From Hoeflea sp. (GTDB lineage: Bacteria; Pseudomonadota; Alphaproteobacteria; Rhizobiales; Rhizobiaceae), in NCBI GenBank assembly GCA_019084245.1, contig JAHRFE010000008.1, forward strand, positions 1 to 64,000: a stretch of DNA of 64,000 nt. Reading direction: 5' to 3'. How positions within the stretch are numbered: position 1 is the first letter of the stretch; every line of letters starts with the position of its first letter. The position numbers were made by a program, and so were the translations under genes. This document shows positions 23,639 through 37,517 of the stretch, piece by piece. The notes beneath the pieces were generated by a model, which worked only from the letters and a program-made list of their open reading frames with translations, was not told the DNA's origin and searched no databases.

Positions 23639-24438
23639 GTGATTTGCTCCGTCTGTGCCTGACTGCACGAGCAGGCTGAAAAAACACCGGCTTCCAGCAT
23701 GGCTGAAATCGCGGCTGGCAGATCGAACCCGGGATGACGCTCGACCGTGATGGTCGCCGCGCCCGCAAGCGTTTCCCCGGTAATCAATGCCTCAAAGAAT
23801 TGCGCAGCGCCGGGTGGCAGCGTCCTGACCTGAACCTCAAAATCCGGCCGTGTGATCAACCCGTCTTCCGGATCAAGCGGCCTGATGCGATCAAGCGGGC
23901 GGTATTCGCGACTGGCTGAAAATATCGAGACAGCGGCGTACCGGCTCCTGACGATGCGTGCGGCGGGATGCGGGGTGAACCGCACGTCGCCGAGGTTTTC
24001 GGGCGCGATCACCCCCAGGGCTTCGGGAGACAGCGGTTCAACATCGGTTGAATGAAACACATCCAGCCATGCCCTTTCGAGGCGGGCGACATCGGCCAGA
24101 TAAGGCAATTTCGAGACCGGTTCGAAACGGTCGAGGAAAGCGGCAAAACCGCTGCCATATTCGAACATGACCGCCGAGGCCGGCGGTTCCTCCGTGAGGT
24201 ACACCCGGGCCATGTTCCTGAAGAAATCCGGGCCCACAAGCCGCTGAACGGCGGGAAAGATATCCGCCAGCGAGTCGATCAGGCTTACCGTCACATTGTT
24301 GCGGTAGACGGCGAAGCGTCTTTGCGCGCTCTTGCCGGCCGGACCGACCACGCCTTTGGGGAGGGGAAGATCCGGATCGAGCAGAGCCGCGGCGAAATCC
24401 GCCTGGGGCGCATCACGCGCCGGATCATTCCGCGGCAT
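23635..24438 (-). CDS. bufC: DUF2063 partner protein of MNIO enzyme (BufC-like)
   Basis: A 267-residue protein with the DUF2063 N-terminal domain: FAAALLDPDLPLPKGVVGP, then RRFAVYRNNVTVSLIDSLADIFPAVQRLVGPDFF, the diagnostic stretch. Known members bind the RiPP precursor and deliver it to the DUF692 oxidase. An ACSCSQ run near the C-terminus contains two Cys. The ATG at 24438 lies 14 bp inside the end of the upstream DUF692 gene, and the stop overlaps the doxX start, so all are made together. Longer in-frame codons to 24630 are not supported by the family. Confidence 0.9.
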   Translation of the reverse strand: MPRNDPARDAPQADFAAALLDPDLPLPKGVVGPAGKSAQRRFAVYRNNVTVSLIDSLADIFPAVQRLVGPDFFRNMARVYLTEEPPASAVMFEYGSGFAAFLDRFEPVSKLPYLADVARLERAWLDVFHSTDVEPLSPEALGVIAPENLGDVRFTPHPAARIVRSRYAAVSIFSASREYRPLDRIRPLDPEDGLITRPDFEVQVRTLPPGAAQFFEALITGETLAGAATITVERHPGFDLPAAISAMLEAGVFSACSCSQAQTEQIT

Positions 24439-25339
24439 GACGGGATCCAAGCAGGGAGGCAGGTCCCAAGCGATCGAGAATTGCATCGGCCAGTTGAGCT
24501 TCGCGGCGCAGCACCGGCCAATCCGGCACGTCATTGTCCCACTCAACCAGCGTCGGCAGCGCGCCGGTCTGGCTGATGACGGTCTCATAGAGCTTCCAGA
24601 CGGCGTCGGCGACCGGACGGTCGTGGGCATCGATCAGAAGAAGGTCGCCCTCGTCGTCGGTATCCGCGGCATGACCGGCGAGATGGATTTCCTCCACCAG
24701 TTCCAGCGGGAACTCGCGCAGATATTGCAGCGGCTTGAAACCATGATTGACGGCTGAGACGAAGACATTGTTGATGTCGAGAAGCAGCCCGCAGCCGGAT
24801 TTGCGGGCGATCTCGCGGATGAAATCAGTCTCGCTCATCGTGGTCTGCTCGAAAGCCACGTAGGTCGACGGGTTTTCCAAAAGGATCGGGCGCTTGAGCC
24901 GGTCCTGGATCCGGCCCAGATGCGAAACCACCCGTTCGAGGGTTGCCGAATTGTAAGGCACCGGCAAAAGGTCGTTGAAGTAGCCCGCGTCGTGGCTCGA
25001 CCAGGCGAGATGTTCCGACACCATCGCGGGTTCGTACCTCTCGACAACCCTGGCCAGTCGTTCGAGATGGGCAGGATTGATGCCGCTCCCCGACCCGATC
25101 GACAGGCCAACGCCATGCACGGAAACAGGGAATTCGGAGCGGATGGCTGTCAACGCGCGATGCGCCGGGCCGCCGTCTCCCATGTAGTTCTCGGCATGGA
25201 TCTCAAGAAATCCGATCCGGTAGGAATCGGCCAGGATCTGGTCGATATGCGCGGACTTCAAGCCCGCCCCCGCACGAGGCGGGAGCGGGGCGCGCGGAAA
25301 ACGCGGCCCACTGGATGATATGGAGGCGGACTGCGTCAT
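24425..25339 (-). CDS. bufB: DUF692/MNIO multinuclear iron oxidase (BufB-like)
   Basis: A 304-residue TIM-barrel enzyme of the MNIO (DUF692, MbnB-like) family, iron-dependent oxidases that modify cysteines of peptide precursors. The metal ligands expected for the family are seen: EIHAENYMG (H48, E50), SVHGVG (H75), SEHLAW (H110), LENPSTY (E155), DINNVFVSA (D188), EIHLAGH (H219, H223), DAHDRP (D237, H239) and VEWD (E266). The ATG at 25339 has GGGAG at a good distance; a start at 25360 is possible. It lies 31 bp after the DUF2282 precursor gene. Confidence 0.93.
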   Translation of the reverse strand: MTQSASISSSGPRFPRAPLPPRAGAGLKSAHIDQILADSYRIGFLEIHAENYMGDGGPAHRALTAIRSEFPVSVHGVGLSIGSGSGINPAHLERLARVVERYEPAMVSEHLAWSSHDAGYFNDLLPVPYNSATLERVVSHLGRIQDRLKRPILLENPSTYVAFEQTTMSETDFIREIARKSGCGLLLDINNVFVSAVNHGFKPLQYLREFPLELVEEIHLAGHAADTDDEGDLLLIDAHDRPVADAVWKLYETVISQTGALPTLVEWDNDVPDWPVLRREAQLADAILDRLGPASLLGSRHAAE

Positions 25340-25370
25340 TTGGTGACTCCCGTTTGCCAAAGTCGCCGGA

Positions 25371-25676
25371 TCAGGCCGGGAGATCGCGATCGAGCGGCTC
25401 GAGCGAGCCCATGCGTCCGCCGTCGACGCTCATCGTGGTGCAGGTGCCTGCATCGACCGTTTTCCAGGCATTGCCCTGGTAGTCGACCTTGGACGTTCCC
25501 GCGCATGTGGTGCCGGGTCCGGCAGCGCAGTCGTTCTTTCCGGCCATGGCGACGCCATAGCATTTTTCGGTGGCGGCCGATGCCCCGTCGGTCGATGCGA
25601 GGAATGTTGCCCCCGAAATGGCCATGGCCACTGCACCTGCGAGAGCCGACGCGCTAATGAGCGTTTTCTGCGACAT
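25371..25676 (-). CDS. bufA: DUF2282 bufferin-type RiPP precursor (BufA1-like)
   Basis: A 101-residue secreted precursor. A Sec signal peptide covers about residues 1-35 (hydrophobic [17 protein letters not shown], cleavage near ASA-A). The core has the four conserved cysteines C39 (EKCYG), C50 (KNDC), C58 (TTCAG) and C79 (GTC). In the Caulobacter homologues the two central Cys are turned into thiooxazoles by the MNIO enzyme, and the peptide binds copper in the periplasm, buffering metal stress. The ATG at 25676 follows AAGGAG seven bases upstream. It is the first gene of bufA-bufB-bufC-doxX. Confidence 0.93.
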   Translation of the reverse strand: MSQKTLISASALAGAVAMAISGATFLASTDGASAATEKCYGVAMAGKNDCAAGPGTTCAGTSKVDYQGNAWKTVDAGTCTTMSVDGGRMGSLEPLDRDLPA

Positions 25677-25741
25677 GATGTTCTCCTTGAAGGTTTCTTT
25701 GAAACTTTTCCCGGGGCTTTCCGTCCCGGCAGGAGAAACAT

Positions 25742-25795
25742 GACAAACTGTCGCATCACTTGGAAATCAAGCGCACGTTATCGGGCATCACTTGG
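25742..25795 (-). promoter_or_regulatory. Repeat elements upstream of the bufferin operon
   Basis: Two exact 11-bp direct repeats, GCATCACTTGG at 25753-25763 and 25785-25795, start 32 bp apart (about three helical turns). Next to the first lies the small palindrome GACAAACTGTC (25742-25752). They sit 66-119 bp before the bufA start, where a regulator of the operon would bind. No clear ECF-type promoter was recognised. The rest of 25677-25858 shows nothing else. Confidence 0.5.
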
Positions 25796-25858
25796 CTGTG
25801 AGCCTGGAGTGATCGTGTCTATTCTTGCTGAACACGGATGTCAGCGGACGGATGTCTG

Positions 25859-26908
25859 CTACCGCAGCAAATCCACAAACTGATCGACATGCTCTTCCGT
25901 GGTGGCAAAGCTGGTGACCAGCCTGAGCATGGTTTCATCCTCACCCACGAGATGAGTGGCGGAGCGGGGCGGGGCCCATTCGTAAAAAAGTGCCCCCTTG
26001 CCCGAGAGATCCTTGGCGAGAGACTTCAGCACGATCGGAAAGGTCTCGTTGGCCGGGCTTTGCCATGCCAGCCGCGCCTTGCTGGAGTTCTCGATGCCTG
26101 CCTGCAACCGGGCCGCCATGGCATTGGCGTGACGGGCGACATCGAGCCAGAGGTCGTTTTCAAAATAGGCGTCGAACTGGGCGGCGATGAAGCGGCTCTT
26201 GGAAAACAGCTGCGCTGCCCGCTTGCGGATGAAGGGCGCCTGGACGGCCATGGCCGGATCGAGGAACACCAGGGCTTCGGCGCACCAGCAGCCGTTCTTG
26301 GTGCCGCCAAAGGAAACGATGTCGACCCCGAGTTCATGGGTCATCTGCGCGGGCGTGAGATCGAGTGCAACCAGCGCATTGGCGAAGCGCGCGCCATCCA
26401 TGTGCAGCGGCAGTCCGTGGGCCCTGGCGATTGTGGAGAGGGTTCGGATTTCCTCGGCTGTGTAGACGGTTCCCGCCTCGGTCGCCTGAGTCAAGGTGAT
26501 GGCCATGGGTTGGCCGGCGTGGACAAAGCCCGCGGGAAAGCGGGCGATTTCCCTTTCGAGATTTCCCGGATCCATCTTGCCGTCAGCGCCATCCACGGGA
26601 ACGAGCCGCGACCCATGGCTGAAGAATTCCGGCGCGCCGCATTCATCGGCAATGACATGGGCTTCCCGGTGGCAAAATGACACGCCCCCCGGCCGGTTTA
26701 TCGCCGACAGCGCCAGCGAATTGGCCGCCGTGCCCGTGCCGACGAAGAAAACCGCGACGTCCCGCTCGAAGATCTCGTTGAATTTCGCCTCAACCTTGCG
26801 ATCCAGATCGCTCGCGCCATAGGCGGGCGCAAAGCCGGTCGAGTGGGCGGAAAGCGAGGCGGCGACCGCCGGATGGGCGCCAGCCCAGTTGTCAGAGGTG
26901 AAGATCAT
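25859..26908 (-). CDS. ltaE: Low-specificity L-threonine aldolase
   Basis: A 349-residue PLP enzyme of the threonine aldolase/beta-eliminating lyase family that splits L-threonine or L-allo-threonine into glycine and acetaldehyde. The N-terminus MIFTSDNWAGAHPAV, the VGTGTAANSLAL cofactor loop, LHMDGARFANAL (Asp that contacts the PLP ring nitrogen) and VDIVSFGGTKNG, with the Schiff-base Lys near residue 205, are all conserved. It begins with an ATG behind GGAG. It is a single gene, divergent from gltB. Its product glycine connects with the sarcosine oxidase product, but no shared regulation is visible. Confidence 0.92.
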   Translation of the reverse strand: MIFTSDNWAGAHPAVAASLSAHSTGFAPAYGASDLDRKVEAKFNEIFERDVAVFFVGTGTAANSLALSAINRPGGVSFCHREAHVIADECGAPEFFSHGSRLVPVDGADGKMDPGNLEREIARFPAGFVHAGQPMAITLTQATEAGTVYTAEEIRTLSTIARAHGLPLHMDGARFANALVALDLTPAQMTHELGVDIVSFGGTKNGCWCAEALVFLDPAMAVQAPFIRKRAAQLFSKSRFIAAQFDAYFENDLWLDVARHANAMAARLQAGIENSSKARLAWQSPANETFPIVLKSLAKDLSGKGALFYEWAPPRSATHLVGEDETMLRLVTSFATTEEHVDQFVDLLR

Positions 26909-27491
26909 GCGCGCGTGGCTCCAATGCTTGTCTCAGTCCGGCTATTGCATGATTTGTCATGCTTTCAAAGCGCTTGAAGGAATTCGCCGCGGCGCGTTCC
27001 GGACAGAACGAACTCGCATCGGCGCCGACTCTGGTTCTTTTCCTCAGTTCACGTCGCAACAGCAAAACGCCGGAATGTGGCGCAGATTAGCAATTATCTT
27101 GCGTCAATCTGTCATGGTCGATCATTTACGGTCGTGAAGGCATGGTTTTTTGGGCCGGGTCTCTTGCGCAATTGGGTGCATTCTGTCATAGAACACTGGA
27201 AATAGGACAGCCATGCTGTCCTATTTGTGTCTGCCCGGGCCAACTGGCCGAGGTCTTGGCGAACACAAGGGGTGTGCTGCAATCCGATACCATGCGATCC
27301 ACAGGCGCAAGGTGACCGTATCGCCCCTTCATGATACAAGATCGCGCCGCGCGCGCTACTGATGTGGCGAGGCTAGAAAGCCCCGCGAGGCCAGACGACA
27401 GATGCATCCGGAACGAAAGCGTCGCCGCATTGGCGGTGGCGGACGGCAGGCCGGGATCAACCGCTGCGGCGGTCATGAAGGAGGAATGCAG
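26909..27491. other. Intergenic region ltaE / gltB
   Basis: No convincing gene lies in these 583 bp. It holds the promoters of divergent ltaE and gltB, a perfect 12-bp palindrome (27200-27226) listed separately and, at 27478-27485, the strong gltB ribosome-binding site. Codons from 27402 are open in the gltB frame but are not expected to be translated. Confidence 0.6.
27200..27226 (+). promoter_or_regulatory. Perfect palindrome upstream of gltB
   Basis: AAATAGGACAGC (27200-27211) and its exact reverse complement GCTGTCCTATTT (27215-27226) flank a 3-bp spacer, CAT. It lies 266 bp before the gltB start. It has no T-run, so it looks like a dimeric-regulator operator rather than a terminator. 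The regulator is unknown. Confidence 0.6.
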
Positions 27492-32209
<4,718 letters not shown>

Positions 32210-32213
<4 letters not shown>

Positions 32214-32377
32214 AGCAGGGGGCAGCCATTCACCGGCTGCTCTCGATGGCCATCGCAATCGCCGTCCCGGCGGTTGCCTATGCTGTCAATGACAGGTTCG
32301 ACATGGAATTCATCGTGCTGGGGGCGGTCATTGGCCTGGCCTATTGGTACTGGGGGCCTTCGTGGCCGCCACTCTGA
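32210..32377 (+). CDS. Small two-helix membrane protein between gltB and gltD
   Basis: A 55-residue hydrophobic product begins with a GTG that overlaps the gltB stop (GTGA at 32210-32213). It has two predicted membrane helices (about 12-26 and 33-47) and ends in [11 protein letters not shown]. An alternative ATG start lies at 32246. It ends 15 bp before gltD, so it would be co-transcribed. I do not recognise the family; the short length and the overlap could also mean it is only a spacer with an open frame. Confidence 0.5.
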
Positions 32378-32392
32378 TGTGAGGAAGAAAGA

Positions 32393-33847
32393 ATGGGCAA
32401 GGTAACGGGTTTTCTCGAAATCGACCGGCAGACGGCGAAGTATCAGCCGGCGTCCGACCGCATTCGCCATTTCCGGGAGTTCACCATTCGGATGAGCGAC
32501 CAGGAGGTCCAGAAACAGGCGGCCCGCTGCATGGATTGCGGCATTCCCTATTGCCATGGTCCGACCGGCTGCCCGGTGCACAACCAGATCCCGGACTGGA
32601 ACGATCTGGTCTACAACGACAATTGGGAAGAGGCGATCCGCAACCTGCATTCGACCAACAACTTCCCCGAATTCACCGGCCGGATCTGTCCGGCGCCGTG
32701 CGAGGAAGCCTGCACCCTCAATCTCGAGGATGCACCGGTTGCCATCAAGACGGTCGAGCAGGCTATTGCCGACAAGGCCTATGAGCTGGGCTTCATCGTC
32801 CCGCAGGCAGTGACCTCCAAGACCGGCAAGAAGGTCGCCATCATCGGCTCCGGCCCCGCCGGCATGGCCGCGGCGCAGCAGCTTGGCCGCGCCGGCCATG
32901 ACGTCCATGTCTATGAGCGCGAAAGCCGGCCTGGCGGGTTGCTGCGTTACGGCATTCCCGATTTCAAGATGGAAAAGCACTTCATCGACCGCCGCATCGA
33001 ACAGATGGAAGGCGAGGGCGTGACGTTTTTCTGCAACGTCAATGTCGGCGTCGACAAGAGTGTCGAAGAGATGCTCGGCACTTACGACGCCGTGCTTTAC
33101 ACCGGCGGGTCCGAGAAGCCACGCGATGTGGGCATTCCCGGCGCCGATCTGATCGGCGTGCATGACGCCATGCCGTATCTGGTCCAGCAGAACAAGCGTG
33201 TGGCGCGCGAAAGCATCGACAATGTCGGATGGCCTTCCGACCCGGTGATGGCCGGCGGCAAGCATGTGGTGGTGATCGGCGGCGGCGACACCGCTTCCGA
33301 CTGCGTCGGCACCGCATTCCGCCAGGGCGCGGTCAGGGTGACCCAGCTCGACATCAGGCCGCAGCCGCCGGAAAAGGAAGACAAGCTTGCGGTCTGGCCC
33401 TACTGGGCGACGAAGATGCGGACCTCGTCCTCGCAGGCCGAAGGCGCTGTGCGCGAATTCCAGGTGGGCACGCTCGAACTGATCGGCGAAAACGGCATCC
33501 TGACCGGCGTCAAATGCTGTGAGGTGGACGAGAAGCGCAAGCCGATTGCCGGAACCGAGTTCGTGATCAAGGCCGATCTTGTCTTTGTCGCCATCGGCTT
33601 TCGGGGCGCACTTGATACCGGCCTGATCAGCGAGCTTGGAGACAAATTGTCTCTGGACGTTGACCGGCGCGGCTCGACCAATATCGCTGCCAATGAAGAC
33701 GACTACCGCACCTCGGTCGACAAGCTCTGGGCGGCGGGCGATGTGCGGCGTGGCCAGAGCCTTGTGGTCTGGGCGATCCGGGAGGGCCGCCAGGCTGCAA
33801 GGGACATCGATTTGAGCCTGATGGGCGTCACCGACCTGCCGCGTTGA
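32393..33847 (+). CDS. gltD: Glutamate synthase (NADPH), small subunit
   Basis: GltD passes electrons from NADPH through FAD and iron-sulfur clusters to GltB. The 484-residue product has an N-terminal Fer4_20 domain with the cysteine sets [21 protein letters not shown] and CPAPCEEAC (about residues 45-110). Next is the FAD site [17 protein letters not shown] (about 149-165) and the NADPH site [15 protein letters not shown] (about 293-307). The C-terminal [16 protein letters not shown] closes the flavin site. The ATG at 32393 follows a GAGGAAG-type site. Nothing resembling a terminator was seen downstream. Confidence 0.96.
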   Translation: MGKVTGFLEIDRQTAKYQPASDRIRHFREFTIRMSDQEVQKQAARCMDCGIPYCHGPTGCPVHNQIPDWNDLVYNDNWEEAIRNLHSTNNFPEFTGRICPAPCEEACTLNLEDAPVAIKTVEQAIADKAYELGFIVPQAVTSKTGKKVAIIGSGPAGMAAAQQLGRAGHDVHVYERESRPGGLLRYGIPDFKMEKHFIDRRIEQMEGEGVTFFCNVNVGVDKSVEEMLGTYDAVLYTGGSEKPRDVGIPGADLIGVHDAMPYLVQQNKRVARESIDNVGWPSDPVMAGGKHVVVIGGGDTASDCVGTAFRQGAVRVTQLDIRPQPPEKEDKLAVWPYWATKMRTSSSQAEGAVREFQVGTLELIGENGILTGVKCCEVDEKRKPIAGTEFVIKADLVFVAIGFRGALDTGLISELGDKLSLDVDRRGSTNIAANEDDYRTSVDKLWAAGDVRRGQSLVVWAIREGRQAARDIDLSLMGVTDLPR

Positions 33848-33937
33848 TCAATCAAGGGTCGGCTCGAATTCGCTGAGGGTCCACGATAAGTTGTGACAGA
33901 GGGATGTCTGATCCTGCGAAACGCGACGGGCAGGAAA

Positions 33938-35098
33938 TCAGCGGTTGCCGCGCGGCCAGACGTAATTGTCGACACGGCCCTGTGGTGGTTCCGGCAGCAC
34001 GCCGTCAATCACCATGATGTCGCGCGGAGACCGTACCAGGCTTGCTGAGGCGGGCATGTCACCAAGCAGCGCGGAGCCTCCGTCCAGATCCGGATCGGTC
34101 ATGGCCACGGGCATGGTTCTGGTGATGGCCGCGGCATTTTCTCCAGGTGCAGGCGGCATGAAGATTTCCGGAAAATCCTCCGAAGAAAACGCGGCTATGC
34201 CGGTGGCTGCCGCATCTCCGAGCAGCCGGCGTGCGGATTTCTCGACATAGAATGCAATCTTTCGCCGTCCGGCCTGGGTGAGATTGATCCCGTCCGATCC
34301 GCGAAGCCGCACCTGCTGTCCATTGATATCGGACCCGGTGAAGATGAATTTGCCTTCTTCGTCGACAAATCCGTCCCATATGTCGATGAATTCGCCGCCC
34401 GCCAGTTCGACGAGTTTCCGGTGAACGCCGTTCAGGGCAACGATGTCGGTTGTCATGGCAGGGGATTTGAAGGCCGGCAACCCGACCCACAACAACGGTG
34501 TGTTGCGGGCACGCAGGATGCCGATAAGCTGCTTTGTGCGACGCTCGTATTCAGCAAGCCAGTTGACGGAGCGAACTGCTTCGCGCTCGCCATTCACCAC
34601 CAGCTGCTGGCGGTCATTCGAGCCGATCTGTATCACGATGATTGACGGCTTCACTTCCTCGACAATCGTCGGCGCCTGTTCGATCCAATTGTAATAATCA
34701 TCGCGAACCAGCCCTGAAGATCCATTGGTCCGATCGACAATCACCACGCCGGGCGATTTGGCAAAAGCCTCACTCAGGCCGTCCGCTGCGCCATTCGCCA
34801 GAAAGTCGCCAAGCACCAGGATAATCCGTGCATCTTCAAGCTTCTCGATTGCCGGCTCCGGTGGCGGTGCGGCCACCGCGCTGCGGGTGGGCTTCTTGAC
34901 CCGGCTGGTGCGGGGCGTTTCCGCCGGCGGTTTTGGCTTGGCGGTGGTGCCGCCACCGAACAGAAGCTGGAGGATGGATTTGCGCTCAACGCGTTCCTGG
35001 GCCGCAGCAGGCTGAACAATATGCGAGATCGCCAGCCCGCCGATCGCGGCGATCAGCAGGATGGCAAGAAGACGAAATGCTGCAAAACGAACTGGCAA
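33938..35098 (-). CDS. DUF459 SGNH-hydrolase-fold envelope protein
   Basis: A 386-residue protein with a signal/anchor segment (residues 8-27, ending in PAAA), a Pro/Lys-rich spacer to about residue 85 and a DUF459 domain of the SGNH hydrolase fold. Block III GSND is kept, but the block I nucleophile is LGDFLANG (Phe at residue 99 where GDS enzymes have Ser) and the C-terminal block V reads SDGINLT, with Asn where His is usual. It therefore may not be a classic esterase. The next gene upstream is a lytic transglycosylase 58 bp away, so a periplasmic role in cell-wall or O-acetyl metabolism is likely. Confidence 0.82.
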   Translation of the reverse strand: MPVRFAAFRLLAILLIAAIGGLAISHIVQPAAAQERVERKSILQLLFGGGTTAKPKPPAETPRTSRVKKPTRSAVAAPPPEPAIEKLEDARIILVLGDFLANGAADGLSEAFAKSPGVVIVDRTNGSSGLVRDDYYNWIEQAPTIVEEVKPSIIVIQIGSNDRQQLVVNGEREAVRSVNWLAEYERRTKQLIGILRARNTPLLWVGLPAFKSPAMTTDIVALNGVHRKLVELAGGEFIDIWDGFVDEEGKFIFTGSDINGQQVRLRGSDGINLTQAGRRKIAFYVEKSARRLLGDAAATGIAAFSSEDFPEIFMPPAPGENAAAITRTMPVAMTDPDLDGGSALLGDMPASASLVRSPRDIMVIDGVLPEPPQGRVDNYVWPRGNR

Positions 35099-35156
35099 AG
35101 GGGAGAGATCTCCGTTTCGGCCTTGCGCCGGTTGGGATCCGCCATCTTTCTAGTGA

Positions 35157-36374
35157 TCAATAACGGCGGATCGCGTCCAGTATCTTTTGCGACGGAATTG
35201 CCTCGCCGGTCAAGCCGGACCGTGACTGGAAAGCGGCAATGGCCGCCTTTGAGCCCGATCCGAAATTGCCGTCAATGTCTCCATCATAGTACCCGAGCTG
35301 CTTGAGCCGGGTCTGCAACTCGAACTTCTCCTTGACGTCGAGGGTACCTACCGGCCGCGGCCAGCGCTGGTCTACGCCGCCATATCCGGCGATCTCATCC
35401 GCCAGAACTCCGACGCCGAGGGCGTAGGAATCAGAGTTGTTGTAACGCTTGATGACGAAGAAATTCTTCGTCATCAAGTGTGCCGGCCCGTTTGGACCAC
35501 CGAGCATCTTGAGTTCCGCGCGCCGGCTTCCATCGGGAAAGCCCTTGCCATTGGGCCTGGTGAATCCGAGCGCCGCCCACTGCGACAAGGTCTTGGTCTG
35601 TCCGGAATATTGGGAGCCTCCGCGCGGCGCGACGGCCTCGTACCCCCATGTTTCGCCGGTTCTCCAGCCATTCTTCTTGAGAAGATTTGCCGCAGTTGCC
35701 AATGCATCCGGAATTGAATTCCAGATGTCGCGATTTCCGTTTCCATCCGCATCAATGGCATAGGCCAGATAGCTTGTGGGGATGAATTGGGTGTGGCCCA
35801 TGGCGCCTGCCCAGGATCCTGTCATCTCCCGGGTCGAGATGTCGCCCGCCTGGAGGATCTTCAAGGCGGCCACTAGCTGCTGACGCGCGAATTTTGCACG
35901 CCTCTGGTCCGCATAGGCGAGGGTGGCCAGGGCCTGCGGCACATAGTGGAGGCGATCGGTCTTGGTGAGAATTTCGCCGTAGTTGGATTCCATTGACCAG
36001 ATTGCCAGCAAGACGGATGCTTCCACGCCAAAGTGACGCTCAATTGCGGCCAGGGTTTTGGCATGACGGGAGGCCATCTCGCGTCCTTTGCCAATGGTAT
36101 AAGGGTTGACACGGGAATCGAGATAGTCCCAAACCTTGGTGGTGAATTCCGGTTGATAGCGCGCTTTCTCAAGCACACTTGGATCGGGCGCGGTCACGCC
36201 ACTGAAAGCCTTTTCATAGGTTGAACGCGTGATTCCGGATTTGGCAGCAGTGCTGTAAAAGCCGGAGACCCACTTCTGAAAGCCGGCATCGGCCTGCGCG
36301 GGGATGGGGGCCAGCATTCCGGCAACGAGGCAAAGGCCGGCAGCGCGAATGAATTTACGGGGTGTTCGGATCAT
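35157..36374 (-). CDS. Lytic murein transglycosylase, MltB type
   Basis: A 405-residue periplasmic enzyme that cuts peptidoglycan between MurNAc and GlcNAc, forming 1,6-anhydro ends. A signal peptide (MIRTPRKFIRAAGLCLVAGMLAPIPAQA) is followed by the SLT_2 domain, with catalytic E129 in AIWSMESNYGEI and the typical GAMGHTQFIPTSYL motif. A C-terminal PG_binding_1 domain (about 350-405, FELQTRLKQLGYYDGDIDGNFG) anchors it to the wall. It lies 58 bp upstream of the DUF459 gene in the same direction and probably forms an operon with it. The promoter region is shared with divergent galU. Confidence 0.93.
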   Translation of the reverse strand: MIRTPRKFIRAAGLCLVAGMLAPIPAQADAGFQKWVSGFYSTAAKSGITRSTYEKAFSGVTAPDPSVLEKARYQPEFTTKVWDYLDSRVNPYTIGKGREMASRHAKTLAAIERHFGVEASVLLAIWSMESNYGEILTKTDRLHYVPQALATLAYADQRRAKFARQQLVAALKILQAGDISTREMTGSWAGAMGHTQFIPTSYLAYAIDADGNGNRDIWNSIPDALATAANLLKKNGWRTGETWGYEAVAPRGGSQYSGQTKTLSQWAALGFTRPNGKGFPDGSRRAELKMLGGPNGPAHLMTKNFFVIKRYNNSDSYALGVGVLADEIAGYGGVDQRWPRPVGTLDVKEKFELQTRLKQLGYYDGDIDGNFGSGSKAAIAAFQSRSGLTGEAIPSQKILDAIRRY

Positions 36375-36564
36375 GTTCCAAGCATCCTCTCGTTTGGGGC
36401 TCTAGGGGTGACTGACCCGCAATCCTAGCTCCCAGCCGTCAACAAATCGTTTACCATACTCCTGCCCGGCGCCAAACTTGCCGTTTTCCGGGAGATGCAC
36501 ATATCGAAGCTAGATGTCCCGCCATGCACCGAAGCATATCTTTTATGAGAAATGAGGAAAATAC

Positions 36565-37449
36565 ATGACAATGACGCGAAAAATCAGAAAAGCCGTTCTT
36601 CCGGTCGCAGGCCTGGGCACACGGTTCCTGCCCGCCACCAAGGCGGTGCCCAAAGAAATGCTGACCGTGGTCGACAAGCCGGTTGTTCAGTATGTGGTCG
36701 AGGAAGCCATGGCTGCCGGCATCGAGCATTTTGTTTTCGTCACCGGACGCAACAAGACGGTTATTGAAGATCATTTCGACATTCAGGTCGAACTTGAGGC
36801 GACGTTGCGCGAACGCGGCAAGACGGTCGAATTGAAATCGCTCGAAGACATGTTGCCAAAGGCAGGCGCCACCAGTTTCACACGTCAGCAGGCGCCGCTT
36901 GGCCTGGGCCACGCGGTCTGGTGCGCCCGCGATATTGTCGGCGACGAGCCCTTTGCGCTTCTGCTCCCCGATATGGTGATGCGCGACAAGGTTGGGTGCC
37001 TCTCCGGAATGGTCGAGCTTTACAACAAGGTTGGCGGCAACATCGTCGCGGTGTCTGAATGCGATCCCGAACTGGCCCACAAATACGGCATTGTTGGCAA
37101 GGGCGAGGAACTCGACGGCGGCTTCCGGATCACCGGAATGGTCGAAAAGCCGGCGAAGGGAACCGCACCTTCGAATTTCTATATCAATGGCCGCTATATC
37201 CTGCAGCCAAAGATCTTCGAGATCCTGTCAAAACAGGAGCGCGGAGCCGGCAACGAGATCCAGGTTACGGATGCAATGCTCAAGCTCGCCGATGAACAAC
37301 CGTTTTCCGCCTATGCTTTCGGCGGTCAGACCTATGATTGCGGGTCCAAGGAAGGGTTCATTCTGGCCAATGTGGCCTTCGCGCTCGATCGGGAAGACAT
37401 CAAGCCGCTGGTGGCGGACGGTCTTCGACACCTGATAGCCGGCGCCTGA
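36565..37449 (+). CDS. galU: UTP-glucose-1-phosphate uridylyltransferase
   Basis: GalU makes UDP-glucose from UTP and glucose-1-phosphate for exopolysaccharide, LPS and cyclic glucan synthesis. The 294-residue product starts with [25 protein letters not shown], the nucleotide-binding GXGTR motif. The VEKP segment and the C-terminal [14 protein letters not shown] are typical of bacterial GalU. The ATG at 36565 has GAGGA six bases upstream; another in-frame ATG lies two codons on. It draws on the same glucose-1-phosphate pool as glgC. It is convergent with an outer-membrane barrel gene. Confidence 0.95.
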   Translation: MTMTRKIRKAVLPVAGLGTRFLPATKAVPKEMLTVVDKPVVQYVVEEAMAAGIEHFVFVTGRNKTVIEDHFDIQVELEATLRERGKTVELKSLEDMLPKAGATSFTRQQAPLGLGHAVWCARDIVGDEPFALLLPDMVMRDKVGCLSGMVELYNKVGGNIVAVSECDPELAHKYGIVGKGEELDGGFRITGMVEKPAKGTAPSNFYINGRYILQPKIFEILSKQERGAGNEIQVTDAMLKLADEQPFSAYAFGGQTYDCGSKEGFILANVAFALDREDIKPLVADGLRHLIAGA

Positions 37450-37517
37450 GAAGAACTCGGCAGCTGTCGGAAGCGCCTAAGGCTGATTGCCGGGAAAGGC
37501 CGCGAATGTTTGATCCG

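Noticed and set aside
27151-27169. Sigma54-like promoter GG...GC before gltB
   Set aside because: The GG and GC dinucleotides are separated by 11 rather than 10 bp and flanking bases do not match the consensus.
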